Positions 9,701 to 18,684 of a DNA stretch of 64,000 bases are shown here, piece after piece. Both the position numbers and the translations under genes were made by a program. The number at the start of each line of letters is the position of its first letter. Positions within the stretch are counted from its first letter, which is position 1. The notes under the pieces were generated by a model. It saw nothing but the letters and a program-made list of their open reading frames with translations, did not search any database and had not been told where the DNA came from. Source of the DNA: Kineothrix sp. MSJ-39 (GTDB lineage: Bacteria > Bacillota > Clostridia > Lachnospirales > Lachnospiraceae); NCBI RefSeq assembly GCF_018917935.1, contig NZ_JAHLPN010000004.1:62001-126000 (forward strand), in the 5' to 3' direction.

Positions 9701-11312
9701 AAAAGCGATCTACGATCTTTCCATTTTCCACCTTTACCGCACCGATCTCGATAATGTGGTTCGTCACACTTGAAAAACCGGTTGTTTCAATATCAAATAC
9801 GACAAAAGAATCCATCAGGGATTGTCCCTTTGGATTGACGACAATATTTTTCAGATCATCTACCAGATAGATCTCACAGCCGCAGATCACCTTAAAGAAA
9901 TCCTGTCTGTCAAGCTGCTTTCCTTCTTTTTCCGCTTCTGCTTTTGCACCCTTATACAGATCCTGCCAGGTATGGAATACATCCGCAAGTGCCTGTACCA
10001 CGCCATGATCTGTGATCGCGATCGCCGGATGTCCCCATTTATATGCCCGTTTTACAATATCGATAACATCGGAAACACCGTCCATATCGCTCATTTTCGT
10101 ATGGCAGTGCAGCTCTACACGCTTCTTTGCACTGTGATCCATTCTTGTCACGGTAAAGTCCTTTGTCTTTTGCAGACTCTTGATGGAAATCGTCAGATCC
10201 TTATCAAAGCTGTCCATTGCACAAAGGCCTCTGACAAGCAGAAAGGCTCCCTTTTTAACACCTTCCCGGATATTCGGAAGTTCTTCATTCGGACAGAACA
10301 TCTTGCATTTCATCGTATCCGTAAAGTCTGTGATAAAAAAGCTGACGATCGTCTTTTCATTACGGATCTCACGTTCTTCTACGCTAAGTACTTTTCCGCG
10401 GATCGTAATTTCGCCCATTTCATCCAGGATCTGATCCATCGGAACGATCTCACCTTCCACGTCATAGCCATATAATACATCCGGGTTGTCCGAACGCTTG
10501 CCCTGTCTGCGGAAGCTCTTGAACTCTTTTTTGCCTTCCTTTTTAAATTCCTTTTTCGGCGACTGTGCAGGCTCTGCTTTCTGAACCGGCTGCTGCTTTT
10601 GCGGCTGTTCTGCGGGCTTTGCTTCTGCCCCCTGCACAGGAGCTGCGACATGATCAAAGTCATTTCCGTCCACACCGCTCATATCCACGTATTCACTGTC
10701 ACTTGTCTGTGAAATGGCTGCACGGTTTCCCGCGATTTCCGCAATCCTGCGTGCAATCTTGATATCATCCTCTTCCCGGTATTTACTTTCCTTCGGTTCT
10801 TCATATGCAACTTCAAAGAAAGCCCGTACCCCGCATCTCTCACAGACGATCTTATCCAGGATCTGCAAAAGCTCTCCGCTTTTCTGATGATACAACGGAA
10901 TATCTTCCAGCGTCAGAACGACTTTATCATCTGCTTCAAAGGACAGCTCTGCGGACTTTAACATGCTGTGCAGCATCGGACTGTATTCCTTCAGTTCCAG
11001 CAGCATACTGTTTTTATACGCACCAAAAACAGCCGGCGCATCATACTGCGCAGACAGATGAAAGGTTTCATAAAGCTTGACCGCAGGTCCCTCTTTTCCG
11101 CCTTCTAAGGATGAAAAAAGCTGCTTATGCAGCTCTTTTTCAACTTTATAAATGTATTCTTTTTCTATAATGTTGTCACAACTTATGTAAACCTTCAGCA
11201 GATCTCTTGCTCTTGTTGTCACAACTCTGTCGACTCTGACATCTTCCATATAGACTTTACAGTCCCCTTCCAGATGCAGTGTCGGAAAAACTTCCATAAA
11301 TGAATGACTCAT
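6723..11312 (-). CDS. polC: DNA polymerase III alpha subunit, PolC type
   Basis: The replicative polymerase of low-GC Gram-positive bacteria, with built-in proofreading. In order: an N-terminal domain, a Q/K/P-rich linker (about residues 225-280), an OB fold, a PHP domain (VELHCHTKMSDMDG) split by a DEDDh exonuclease (VVFDIETTGFSS), a four-cysteine zinc site (CKKC ... CPNC), then the palm (EPDIDLNFSGEY) and fingers. At 1529 residues it is somewhat longer than B. subtilis PolC, mainly in the linker. The ATG at 11312 shares a base with the ispG stop codon (TAATG), so the two are translationally coupled; a TTG five codons upstream is less likely. It is the last gene of the pyrH-to-polC operon. 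Confidence 0.97.
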   Translation of the reverse strand: MSHSFMEVFPTLHLEGDCKVYMEDVRVDRVVTTRARDLLKVYISCDNIIEKEYIYKVEKELHKQLFSSLEGGKEGPAVKLYETFHLSAQYDAPAVFGAYKNSMLLELKEYSPMLHSMLKSAELSFEADDKVVLTLEDIPLYHQKSGELLQILDKIVCERCGVRAFFEVAYEEPKESKYREEDDIKIARRIAEIAGNRAAISQTSDSEYVDMSGVDGNDFDHVAAPVQGAEAKPAEQPQKQQPVQKAEPAQSPKKEFKKEGKKEFKSFRRQGKRSDNPDVLYGYDVEGEIVPMDQILDEMGEITIRGKVLSVEEREIRNEKTIVSFFITDFTDTMKCKMFCPNEELPNIREGVKKGAFLLVRGLCAMDSFDKDLTISIKSLQKTKDFTVTRMDHSAKKRVELHCHTKMSDMDGVSDVIDIVKRAYKWGHPAIAITDHGVVQALADVFHTWQDLYKGAKAEAEKEGKQLDRQDFFKVICGCEIYLVDDLKNIVVNPKGQSLMDSFVVFDIETTGFSSVTNHIIEIGAVKVENGKIVDRFSTYVNPQEPIPYRITKLTTITDADVMDAPTIDQVLPEFFAFCEGCVLVAHNASFDTGFIKENARKLNLPYEYTHVDTLAMARVLLPQLAKFTLDHVAKTVGVSLENHHRAVDDAEATAEIFEKFIPMLLERGAHDLDEVNELGRTSADYVRKTPSYHAIVLAKNDVGRVNLYKLISASHLQYFNRRPKVPKSLILENREGLILGSACEAGELYRALLRGAPQAEIADIVNFYDYLEIQPNGNNAFMIDSDKSDHENIHSIEDIQEINKKICDLGEEFHKPVCATCDVHFLDPEDEVYRRIIMAGNGFKDADSQAPLYLRTTEEMLAEFEYLGSDKAREVVIDNTNLIADMVDSIDPVRPDKCPPVIENSDQTLTDICYRRAHEIYGEVLPDIVEKRLEKELHSIISNGFAVMYIIAQKLVWKSVEDGYLVGSRGSVGSSFVANMAGITEVNSLSPHYYCKKCHYYDFDSPEVKAYAGKAGCDMPDKICPNCGEKLVKDGFDIPFETFLGFKGDKEPDIDLNFSGEYQSKAHKYTEVIFGYGQTFRAGTIGTLAEKTAYGYVMKYYEERGIHKRRCEIERIAEGCTGVRRSTGQHPGGIVVLPLGEEINSFTPVQHPANDMTTDIVTTHFDYHKIDHNLLKLDILGHDDPTMIRMLQDLTGIDPTKIPLDDKDVMSLFQNTDALGVKPEDILGCKLGSLGIPEFGTDFAMQMLIDTQPTSFSDLVRIAGLSHGTDVWLGNAQTLIEEGKATISTAICTRDDIMIYLMQMGVEAGLSFTIMESVRKGKGLKDEWIATMKEHNVPDWYIWSCKKIKYMFPKAHAAAYVMMAWRIAYCKVNYPLAYYAAFYSIRADCFSYELMCQGKEHLEAVLADYNRRKDELSKKEQDSIRDLRIVQEMYARGFEFMPIDIYKAHSRLFQIIDGKIMPSLGSIDGMGDKAAEAMMEAAKDGPFLSRDDLRSRSKAPQNVIDKMSELGLLGSLPQSNQLSLFDFM

Positions 11313-12370
11313 TATGCATTTCCCCAATTCAACAATTCTTCCCGAAGTGTATTTAATAACTGTTCTTCCGGTACTTTTCTGATCACTTCGCCTTTTTTGA
11401 TCAGAAGTCCTTCCCCTTTACCACCGGCAATACCGATGTCAGCTTCTTTTGCTTCTCCAGGTCCGTTTACAACGCAGCCCATAACAGCCACCTTCAGGTC
11501 AAGCGGAATATCTGCCACCATCTGTTCCACTGCATTTGCAAGGCCGATCAGATCAATATTCGTTCTGCCGCAGGTCGGGCAGGATACGACTTCAATACCG
11601 CCCTTTCTCAGTCCCAATGTCCGTAAGATCAGCTTGGCGGATTTCACTTCTTCCACCGGATCTCCTGTCAGGGAAACGCGGATCGTATCACCAATGCCTT
11701 CATGCAGCAAAATACCAAGCCCGATCGAAGATTTGATATTGCCGCTCATGATCGTACCGGATTCCGTGATACCGACATGCAGCGGATAATTGGTTTCTTT
11801 TACGAGCTTTTCATGCGCAGCCACACACATCAGGACATCAGAAGATTTGATACTGATCACCAGATTGTCATATCCAAGATCTTCTATGATATGCACCTTA
11901 TCCAGCGCACTTTCTACAATGCCTTCTGCTGTTACACCATGGTATTTTTCTACCAGATCTTTTTCCAGAGAACCGCTGTTTACACCGACACGGATTGGGA
12001 TATTTCGCTCCTTTGCCACTTCCACAACAGCTTTCACTCTGTCAATGCTTCCGATATTGCCCGGATTGATACGGATCTTATCTGCTCCGTTTTCCATGGC
12101 TGCGATCGCCATCTTGTAATCAAAATGGATATCTGCCACAAGCGGGATATGGATCTGTTTTTTGATCTCACTGATCGCTTTTGCAGCTTCCTCGGTCGGA
12201 ACCGTACAGCGGATGATCTCGCAGCCTGCCTGTTCCAGTCTGTGGATCTGTGCTACCGTCGCCGCAACGTCCTCTGTATGTGTATTTGTCATGGACTGGA
12301 TCAGCACCGGATTCCCGCCACCGATCACTCTGTCTCCAATATGCACTACTTTTGTATGATCACGATACAT
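11312..12370 (-). CDS. ispG: 4-hydroxy-3-methylbut-2-enyl diphosphate synthase (flavodoxin type)
   Basis: Penultimate step of the MEP isoprenoid pathway: reductive ring opening of MEcPP to HMBPP by a [4Fe-4S] enzyme. The 352-residue protein has the GcpE/IspG N-terminal barrel (VLIQSMTNT) and the C-terminal cluster-binding region with CPTCGR and CVVNGPGEA. The start at 12370 is chosen for its GAGGA site and typical N-terminus; the open frame runs 12 codons further up to the rseP stop. With dxr in the same operon it shows that isoprenoids come from the MEP route and feed UppS. The suf operon in this window would supply its cluster. Confidence 0.96.
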   Translation of the reverse strand: MYRDHTKVVHIGDRVIGGGNPVLIQSMTNTHTEDVAATVAQIHRLEQAGCEIIRCTVPTEEAAKAISEIKKQIHIPLVADIHFDYKMAIAAMENGADKIRINPGNIGSIDRVKAVVEVAKERNIPIRVGVNSGSLEKDLVEKYHGVTAEGIVESALDKVHIIEDLGYDNLVISIKSSDVLMCVAAHEKLVKETNYPLHVGITESGTIMSGNIKSSIGLGILLHEGIGDTIRVSLTGDPVEEVKSAKLILRTLGLRKGGIEVVSCPTCGRTNIDLIGLANAVEQMVADIPLDLKVAVMGCVVNGPGEAKEADIGIAGGKGEGLLIKKGEVIRKVPEEQLLNTLREELLNWGNA

Positions 12371-12405
12371 AATTATCCTCTTTTCATTTCTATCTGTATG
12401 ATACA

Positions 12406-13530
12406 TTAAAAGATCTTCGTCAGATCATTATACAGTACAAATACCATTAAAAGCATCAGGCACGCCATACCGATCATATGCACCAGACCTTCTTTTTCCG
12501 GCGGAACCGGCTTGCCTCTGACTGCCTCTACCAAAAGAAATACCAGTCTGCCGCCATCCAGCGCCGGGAACGGTAACAGATTCAGCACGCCTAAGTTGGC
12601 ACTCAGCAGAATTGCAAAATTCAGCATATTCAACCAGATATAATAAATACCGTCCGGCTTTGACTGGTCGTAAATCTGTGTCACAGTCTGCGCCATACCG
12701 ACAGGCCCGGACACATCATCCTTTGAAACCTGCCCCTGGATCAGAAGTTCCAGGCTCTTGACCGTTGTATTGATCCAGTAGCCCACTTCATACAGGCTGT
12801 ATTTTACAGTCCCGAAAATACCGAATTTCTGATAAGAACCTACGCCATATAAGCCCATATAATAACGTCCTGCCGATTCGTCGTAAATCGGCTTTATCAC
12901 GGTATCATACTGCTTGCCGTCTCTTTCATAAGTGACTGCGATATCTTCTCCTTTATTCAGCATGGAGGCAAGACTGATCTCTCGATACAGATGGATCTTT
13001 TTGCCGTTCATGGAAAGGATCCTGTCTCCGTCCTGCATACCTGCAAGCTGCGCTGCGCCGCCATCCGAAACCTGCTGGACAACCGGCAGATCGGTTCCGT
13101 AGCTGCCAACAATGATCGTGGACATCAGAAACGCCAGAATAAAATTAAATACCGGTCCTGCCAGAACAGTGGCAATCCTTGCAAACACAGGGGCATCCGG
13201 AAATGCACCCGGCTTCTTCTTGCTGCCAAGCTCTGTATTGGCTACCGCCTGCTGCACATCCTGCAGCGGATCTGCCTTTGCGTCTTCTGCTTCCTTTTTT
13301 TCGGTATCACGTTCTATGCCATCCTCACCCTCAAAAATACAGGCACCGCCAAGCGGCAGTAAACGGATCGCATATTTGGTACCGCCCTTTTTTACAGAAA
13401 AAATACAAGGTCCCATACCGACTGTAAATTCCACAACCGAAATTCCATTTGCTTTTGCAATGATAAAATGTCCGAATTCATGCGCAATGACAACTACGCC
13501 GAAAATGACAAAAAACAGGACAATGCCCAA
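12406..13530 (-). CDS. rseP: RIP-type site-2 zinc metalloprotease
   Basis: A polytopic membrane protease that cuts transmembrane anti-sigma factors and leftover signal peptides (RseP/RasP family). The zinc motif HEFGH lies in the first helix (residues near 17-21), a PDZ domain in the middle (GGAAQLAGMQDGDRILSMNG), and the second catalytic motif NLLPFPALDGGR near the C-terminus. The start is a TTG at 13530, with AGGTG eight bases upstream inside the end of dxr. Its place between dxr and ispG is the normal Clostridia order. An acidic insert of about 40 residues (EKKEAEDAKADPLQDVQQ region) follows the first helix; its role is unknown. Confidence 0.95.
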   Translation of the reverse strand: MGIVLFFVIFGVVVIAHEFGHFIIAKANGISVVEFTVGMGPCIFSVKKGGTKYAIRLLPLGGACIFEGEDGIERDTEKKEAEDAKADPLQDVQQAVANTELGSKKKPGAFPDAPVFARIATVLAGPVFNFILAFLMSTIIVGSYGTDLPVVQQVSDGGAAQLAGMQDGDRILSMNGKKIHLYREISLASMLNKGEDIAVTYERDGKQYDTVIKPIYDESAGRYYMGLYGVGSYQKFGIFGTVKYSLYEVGYWINTTVKSLELLIQGQVSKDDVSGPVGMAQTVTQIYDQSKPDGIYYIWLNMLNFAILLSANLGVLNLLPFPALDGGRLVFLLVEAVRGKPVPPEKEGLVHMIGMACLMLLMVFVLYNDLTKIF

Positions 13531-13533
13531 TCT

Positions 13534-14679
13534 TTAACACCTGCTTTCAATATAGTCATAGCATGCAGCTTCCGCCTCTAAGATCTGCTCCACCGTCGGA
13601 TCTGCGATCACCCGATGGTTCTGCATACATGCACCGATCAGCTCCGCAATATCCAGAAAGCCGATCTTATCCTGTAAGAAGAGACTGACTGCCTTTTCAT
13701 TTGCTGCATTAAATACCGTCGGCATACTGCCTCCTGCCCGGAATGCCTCATACGCCAGCTTCAGTCCCGTGAACACTTCCATATCAGGCTCTTCAAATGT
13801 AATTCTGCCCAACTTGAAGAAATCTATGTTGTTTTCCTGCATCGGTCTTCTGTCAGGATAAAAAAGTGCATACTGGATCGGCAGTTTCATATCCGGTACA
13901 CCAAGCTGTGCGATCACTGCGCCATCCACATACTCTACCATAGAATGTATGATACTCTGTGGTTGTACTACTACAGTTATTTTTTCCGGCGGTACGTGAA
14001 ATAACCAGCCCGCTTCCATAACTTCCAGTCCTTTGTTGACCATTGTCGCGGAATCGATCGTGATCTTGCGTCCCATCGTCCAGTTCGGATGCTTTAGGGC
14101 ATCTGCTGCTTTTACATTAATAAGCTGTTCTTTTGTAAACCCGCGGAAAGGCCCGCCTGATGCAGTCAGAAGGATCTGTCTGATCTTATCCTTCGGTTCT
14201 CCGTTTAAAGACTGGAAAATCGCACTGTGTTCACTGTCAACCGGTAAGATCTTTACACCATGCTTCTTTGCAAGCGGCATAATGATATGTCCCGCCGTCA
14301 CAAGCGTTTCTTTATTGGCAAGTGCGATATCCTTGCCTGCTTCGATCGCTGCGATCGTCGGACGGATTCCGATCATTCCCACGATCGCGGTGAGTACGAC
14401 ATCCGCCTCGGGCAGAACCGAAATGGCAAGCAGACCATCCATGCCCGTCAGTACCTGCACCTGCAGATCACTGACACGCTGCTTTAAGTCCTTTGCCGCC
14501 TCTTCCGACCACATAACCGCATAAGAGGGCGAAAATTCACGGATCTGCTGCTCCATCTTTTCCACACTGCTGCCTGCTGCCAGTGCAACCACATGCAGAT
14601 CTTCTTTATAGCTGCGTACCACATCCAGTGTCTGTGTTCCGATCGAACCTGTGGAACCCAGCAAAACGATATTTTTCAT
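13534..14679 (-). CDS. dxr: 1-deoxy-D-xylulose 5-phosphate reductoisomerase
   Basis: Committed step of the MEP pathway: rearranges and reduces DXP to MEP with NADPH and a divalent metal. The 381-residue length is typical. Visible are the Rossmann start KNIVLLGSTGSIGTQTLDVV, the metal-binding DSEHSAIFQSL, and the substrate loop around HPNWTMGRKITIDSATM. A GGAG site precedes the ATG. It lies 37 bases after cdsA and four bases before the rseP start, within the same operon. Confidence 0.97.
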   Translation of the reverse strand: MKNIVLLGSTGSIGTQTLDVVRSYKEDLHVVALAAGSSVEKMEQQIREFSPSYAVMWSEEAAKDLKQRVSDLQVQVLTGMDGLLAISVLPEADVVLTAIVGMIGIRPTIAAIEAGKDIALANKETLVTAGHIIMPLAKKHGVKILPVDSEHSAIFQSLNGEPKDKIRQILLTASGGPFRGFTKEQLINVKAADALKHPNWTMGRKITIDSATMVNKGLEVMEAGWLFHVPPEKITVVVQPQSIIHSMVEYVDGAVIAQLGVPDMKLPIQYALFYPDRRPMQENNIDFFKLGRITFEEPDMEVFTGLKLAYEAFRAGGSMPTVFNAANEKAVSLFLQDKIGFLDIAELIGACMQNHRVIADPTVEQILEAEAACYDYIESRC

Positions 14680-14716
14680 CTTTCTGCTCCTTTTATCAGC
14701 TTCCTCCGGATCACAC

Positions 14717-15544
14717 CTACAGCTCCAGAAGAATGATACATAAGTAATAGATCAGCGGTGCTGTTACGATCACGCTGTCAAAACGATCCATAATGCCGCC
14801 ATGTCCCGGAATCAGCTTGCCATAATCCTTGATGTTATGATCACGCTTGATACCGGAAGCTGCCAGATCACCGAGCTGGCTTAAGACTGCTCCGACACCT
14901 GAGATCAGCGGAAATGCCCAGATCGCATCGTCCGAAATAGCTGTCACGCCCGCCTTCTGCAGTCCCCACGCATATAAAAAGCCGATCAGCGCAGCACCTG
15001 CCACACCACCGACCGCACCTTCTATTGATTTTTTCGGGCTCAGAACCGGTGCCAGCTTATGTTTTCCCAAAAGCTTACCGAACGCATACGCACACGTATC
15101 ACAGCCCCAGGAAGCAGAAAAGATCAGCCATACCAAGAAGATGCCGTGTGTCAGATTTCTGGTCATATAAATATAGGACAGAAGCACCGGACAATACAGG
15201 AAGGAAAATCCCGCCGACATGACCTGCTGCGCATGGAACTTCGGGAATGTCAGGACATACACAAGCATCATGCCCATGATCGTCAGAATGATCGCAAGCA
15301 TGGCATATGTATCCGAATCCGACAGATACCGCACAATATAATACGCCACGATACCAAGATATCCGACGATCTCGATACCGGACGGCTTTTTCTCTTCTTT
15401 TCGTACATTCGTTGCTTTCACAAGCTCTGAAAATCCGACAAGTGAAATAAAAAGAGTCAGGGCATACAAAACGATGCCCCCGTTACTCATTGCAAATGCC
15501 AGAATGATCAGAAGCAGTATTCCACTGATCAGCCTTGTCAGCAT
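14717..15544 (-). CDS. cdsA: Phosphatidate cytidylyltransferase
   Basis: Makes CDP-diacylglycerol, the branch point of phospholipid synthesis, in the membrane. The 275-residue protein has several hydrophobic helices and the C-terminal CDP-DAG synthase signature (SGIKRDHNIKDYGKLIPGHG followed by DRFDS). Its ATG is one base past the uppS stop, so the two are coupled, the conserved uppS-cdsA-dxr order of Firmicutes. Confidence 0.96.
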   Translation of the reverse strand: MLTRLISGILLLIILAFAMSNGGIVLYALTLFISLVGFSELVKATNVRKEEKKPSGIEIVGYLGIVAYYIVRYLSDSDTYAMLAIILTIMGMMLVYVLTFPKFHAQQVMSAGFSFLYCPVLLSYIYMTRNLTHGIFLVWLIFSASWGCDTCAYAFGKLLGKHKLAPVLSPKKSIEGAVGGVAGAALIGFLYAWGLQKAGVTAISDDAIWAFPLISGVGAVLSQLGDLAASGIKRDHNIKDYGKLIPGHGGIMDRFDSVIVTAPLIYYLCIILLEL

Positions 15545-15545
15545 A

Positions 15546-16250
15546 TTACTCCTCCTTTACAAGCCCGAATCTGCGATCCCGCTGATTGTAGGCTGCGATC
15601 GCTTCCTCCAGTTCCTTTTTGCCGAAAGCCGGCCACGGAACCGGTGTGAAATAAAGCTCCGTATAGGCAAGCTGCCAGATCAGGAAATTGGAAATCCTCT
15701 GTTCTCCGCTTGTACGGATCATCAGATCCGGTTCAGGGATCCCTTTGGTATCCAGATAATCGGCAAACTTTTCGATCGTCATATCCTCCGGCTGAAGCCC
15801 CTTCTGGGTATCTGCCATTACCTTGCGGACTGCACGAACGATCTCATCCTGCCCGCCGTAATTTAAAGCAATCTGGAAATTCAGACCGTCATAGTCTTTC
15901 GTTGCTTCCTCAAGCTCAGCGATCCGCTTCTGGATATCCGGTGCAAGCCCCGTCTTATCTCCCAGTACACGGACACGCATATTATTTTTTGCTGCGGTTT
16001 TCAGACAGGTCTTCATATAATTATGCAGAAGCTTCATCAGTGCATCCACTTCATCCTTCGGTCTGTTCCAGTTTTCCGTGGAAAATGCATAAACCGTCAG
16101 ATATTTCACACCAAGATCATATGCTGCAGCACAGACCGTTTCCACATTCTTGCTGCCCTGCACATGTCCGTAATTACGTGGCATGCCCTTGCTCTTTGCC
16201 CATCTGCCGTTTCCATCCAATATAATGGCGATATGATTTGGTACACTCAT
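15546..16250 (-). CDS. uppS: Isoprenyl transferase (undecaprenyl diphosphate synthase)
   Basis: A cis-prenyltransferase that builds the C55 lipid carrier for cell-wall synthesis. The 234-residue protein carries the family motif HIAIILDGNGRWAKSKG with the catalytic aspartate, the helix AFSTENWNRPKDEV, and the C-terminal PEPDLMIRTSGEQRISNFLI. Its ATG overlaps the frr stop by one base (TAATG). It uses the isoprenoid units made by the dxr/ispG pathway encoded just downstream. Confidence 0.97.
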   Translation of the reverse strand: MSVPNHIAIILDGNGRWAKSKGMPRNYGHVQGSKNVETVCAAAYDLGVKYLTVYAFSTENWNRPKDEVDALMKLLHNYMKTCLKTAAKNNMRVRVLGDKTGLAPDIQKRIAELEEATKDYDGLNFQIALNYGGQDEIVRAVRKVMADTQKGLQPEDMTIEKFADYLDTKGIPEPDLMIRTSGEQRISNFLIWQLAYTELYFTPVPWPAFGKKELEEAIAAYNQRDRRFGLVKEE

Positions 16251-16801
16251 TATACAGTCATGATCTCCTTTGACTTCTCTTCTACCATACCATCAATTTC
16301 TTTGATGAATTTATCGGTAACTTTCTGTAACTGTTCTTCTAACATCTTGATCTCGTCTTCGGAAACATCTTCCTTTGCCAGCTTCTTGAAGGAGTCATTT
16401 CCGTCTCTTCTGGAATTGCGGACTGCAACCTTGCTTTCCTCGCCTTTTTTCTTCACTTCTTTTACAAGATCCTTACGGCGTTCCTCGGTAAGCTCCGGGA
16501 ATACCAGACGGATCACAGAACCATCGTTGGATGGTGTAATGCCGACATCGGAACATAAAATTGCTTTTTCGATCTCTTTGATCAGGGATTTTTCCCATGG
16601 TGCGATCTGGATCATTCTCGGTTCCGGAACTGTGATATTACCAACCTGCTGCAGCGGGGTCGGTGTTCCGTAGTAATCTACCTTGATCTTATCGAGTACA
16701 TGCGGATTGGCTCTTCCTGCACGGATCGTCATAAAATCCTCTCCTAAAAAGTCAACTGTCTTCTGCATTTTTTCTTCAAATGTTTTTACTCTTGCATCCA
16801 T
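16250..16801 (-). CDS. frr: Ribosome recycling factor
   Basis: Splits post-termination ribosomes together with EF-G. The 183-residue length and conserved segments, such as FMTIRAGRANPHVLDKIKV near the N-terminus and the central LTEERRKDLVKEVKKKGEE, identify it. It lies 21 bases after pyrH and overlaps uppS by one base. Confidence 0.97.
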   Translation of the reverse strand: MDARVKTFEEKMQKTVDFLGEDFMTIRAGRANPHVLDKIKVDYYGTPTPLQQVGNITVPEPRMIQIAPWEKSLIKEIEKAILCSDVGITPSNDGSVIRLVFPELTEERRKDLVKEVKKKGEESKVAVRNSRRDGNDSFKKLAKEDVSEDEIKMLEEQLQKVTDKFIKEIDGMVEEKSKEIMTV

Positions 16802-16822
16802 TTTTATATATCCTCCCTTATT

Positions 16823-17518
16823 CTATACTGTTACCTTTGTTCCGTTAAATTTACCGTTCATGGTATTGACAATGCTGTTTTCTTCATTCAGACCGAATAC
16901 CCACATCGGCATTTTGTTATCTCTTGCCAGAATGGAAGCTGTCATATCAACAACCTGCAGATTCTGTGCAACCACGTCATCAATGGAAACCTCATCATAT
17001 TTCTTTGCATTCGGATTTTTATGCGGATCATCATCGTACACACCGTCGATCGCTTTTGCCAGCAGGATCACATCTGCCTCTACTTCAATGGCACGCAGTA
17101 CAACACCTGTATCTGTTGAGAAATAAGGATGTCCTGTACCACCTGCGAAAAATACTACCATATTCTTGGAAAAATATTTATTGGCACGATCCTTGGAAAA
17201 CAGCTTTGTAAAGGAACCGCATTCAAACGGAGTCAGGATCGCTGTCATCATACCGACACTTCTGAAGATCTCCGATACATAAATACAGTTCATGACAGTT
17301 GCCAGCATTCCGATCTGATCTGCCTTTGTTCTGTCGATGTTCTCACTGGAACGTCCACGCCAGAAATTACCGCCGCCGATCACAATACCGACCTGTACGC
17401 CGTCATCGACAAGCTGCTTTACCTGCAGTGCCACACCACGTACTGTCTCCTCGTCAAAACCGGTCTTTTTTTCTCCTGCAAGCGCTTCACCGCTCAGCTT
17501 CAGCATTACTCTTTTCAT
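16823..17518 (-). CDS. pyrH: Uridylate kinase
   Basis: Phosphorylates UMP to UDP; a hexameric bacterial enzyme of the amino acid kinase fold. The 231-residue protein shows the start KRVMLKLSGEALAGEK, the glycine-rich VGIVIGGGNFWRGR, and the uridine-binding GGTGHPYFSTDTG. It is the first housekeeping gene of the conserved pyrH-frr-uppS-cdsA block. Here it directly follows a bactofilin gene (30 bases apart) rather than tsf. Confidence 0.97.
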   Translation of the reverse strand: MKRVMLKLSGEALAGEKKTGFDEETVRGVALQVKQLVDDGVQVGIVIGGGNFWRGRSSENIDRTKADQIGMLATVMNCIYVSEIFRSVGMMTAILTPFECGSFTKLFSKDRANKYFSKNMVVFFAGGTGHPYFSTDTGVVLRAIEVEADVILLAKAIDGVYDDDPHKNPNAKKYDEVSIDDVVAQNLQVVDMTASILARDNKMPMWVFGLNEENSIVNTMNGKFNGTKVTV

Positions 17519-17548
17519 TGTTTTTCTCCTATCACTTTGTCCCTTGGT

Positions 17549-18649
17549 TTATTTTGCGATCAGATCATTAAAGAAATCTGTCGGATTTACTTCTGCGTAG
17601 CACTGGCTGCACATACCTTCGATCACCGCACCGTTGTTGATCTGGACGGATTTGGATTTGATATTACCCATCACGATGGCAGATGCATCTAAGATAACCG
17701 GGCCCTTCACATCAATATCACCCTTGACAGCACCTGCGATCACTGCACTGGAAGCTGCCACATTACCGATCACAACGGAATTCTGTCCGATCTTGACTGT
17801 GCCTTCCGCAACGATCATGCCTGTGATATGTGCACCGTCTGCAAATACTTCTGCAGCTTTGGAATCTCCTTCGATCGTACCGGAAACATTTAACTTGCCG
17901 AGCAGTTCGACTTTTCCTTTTACCTTACCGAGAATATCCACATTGCCTTTTGCACTGATATCACCGTTTAATGTCATACCTGCTGTGATGATCGCTGTTT
18001 CGTCTAATACTTCTGTATCTTCTAAACTCATTTTCTGTTCTTCCATTGCTTTTCCTACCTCTTTTTCCAATTCTGATTCTTCTTTTTCTGTATGCTGTCC
18101 CAGATCCATATGCATGAGCATTTCTTCCGGTGTCTGCATCTGTCTCTCTGCAAAATCGTCTTCTTCCTCATCTGCATCCGGCTTTACAATACCTGCAATG
18201 CTCTGCATCTGCTCAGCTGCTGCCTTCTGTGGCATCACTGCCTCCGGCTCTTCATCCGCTTCCTCTGCAGCTTCTGTTTCTTCTGCAGGTTCTGCCGCCT
18301 CAACTTCTTCCCCCTGCACAGTTTCCGGTTCCTGTGCCTCGGCATTCTGCTTTTTGGCTTCATCTTCCGATTCCGCTTCAGCAGTCTGGCTGGTCTGCTC
18401 TGCCTCCGACTCTGCTGTTTCTTCTGCAGTCTCTGCTGTTTCTTCTGCTGCCTCTGTTTCCTGCTTTCCGGCTTCTTCTGTATCAGAATTTCCGACTTCT
18501 GCAGCCAGCGCTTCCTGCACTTCCTTCAGCGCATCATCCAGTGCCTTATCTTCGTCTTCTTTTTTACTTTCCTGTCCTGCCTCTTCTTCCGGCAAAAGTT
18601 CATTGACCGCCTGAGACAGGTCTTCTTTCAGTTCCTGAAAAAAACCCAT
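17549..18649 (-). CDS. Bactofilin-like polymer-forming protein with long acidic N-terminal tail
   Basis: A 366-residue protein in two parts. Residues 1 to about 230 are very rich in Glu, Ala and Thr/Gln (repeats of ETAEETAE and EAEQ type) and look disordered. The last 130 residues are a bactofilin right-handed beta-helix, with short repeats such as GNVDILGKVKGKVELLGKL and DGAHITGMIVAEGTVKIG. Bactofilins form cytoskeletal filaments and often organise cell-wall enzymes. Here the gene is 35 bases downstream of a polysaccharide deacetylase and 30 bases upstream of pyrH, with no terminator visible between, so it is probably co-transcribed with both. The acidic tail is longer than in most bactofilins. 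The fold assignment is good; the function is inferred. Confidence 0.85.
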   Translation of the reverse strand: MGFFQELKEDLSQAVNELLPEEEAGQESKKEDEDKALDDALKEVQEALAAEVGNSDTEEAGKQETEAAEETAETAEETAESEAEQTSQTAEAESEDEAKKQNAEAQEPETVQGEEVEAAEPAEETEAAEEADEEPEAVMPQKAAAEQMQSIAGIVKPDADEEEDDFAERQMQTPEEMLMHMDLGQHTEKEESELEKEVGKAMEEQKMSLEDTEVLDETAIITAGMTLNGDISAKGNVDILGKVKGKVELLGKLNVSGTIEGDSKAAEVFADGAHITGMIVAEGTVKIGQNSVVIGNVAASSAVIAGAVKGDIDVKGPVILDASAIVMGNIKSKSVQINNGAVIEGMCSQCYAEVNPTDFFNDLIAK

Positions 18650-18684
18650 TTTTTCTCCTCCGTTTATTATTACTGCTGCGCAGT

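Noticed and set aside
11310-11327. TTG start five codons upstream for polC
   Set aside because: The ATG at 11312 overlaps the ispG stop as TAATG, a common coupling pattern.
17634-18614. 326-codon open frame on the plus strand
   Set aside because: It is the antisense of the bactofilin gene; its Ser/Ala-rich sequence mirrors the Glu/Ala tail and no ribosome binding site is seen.
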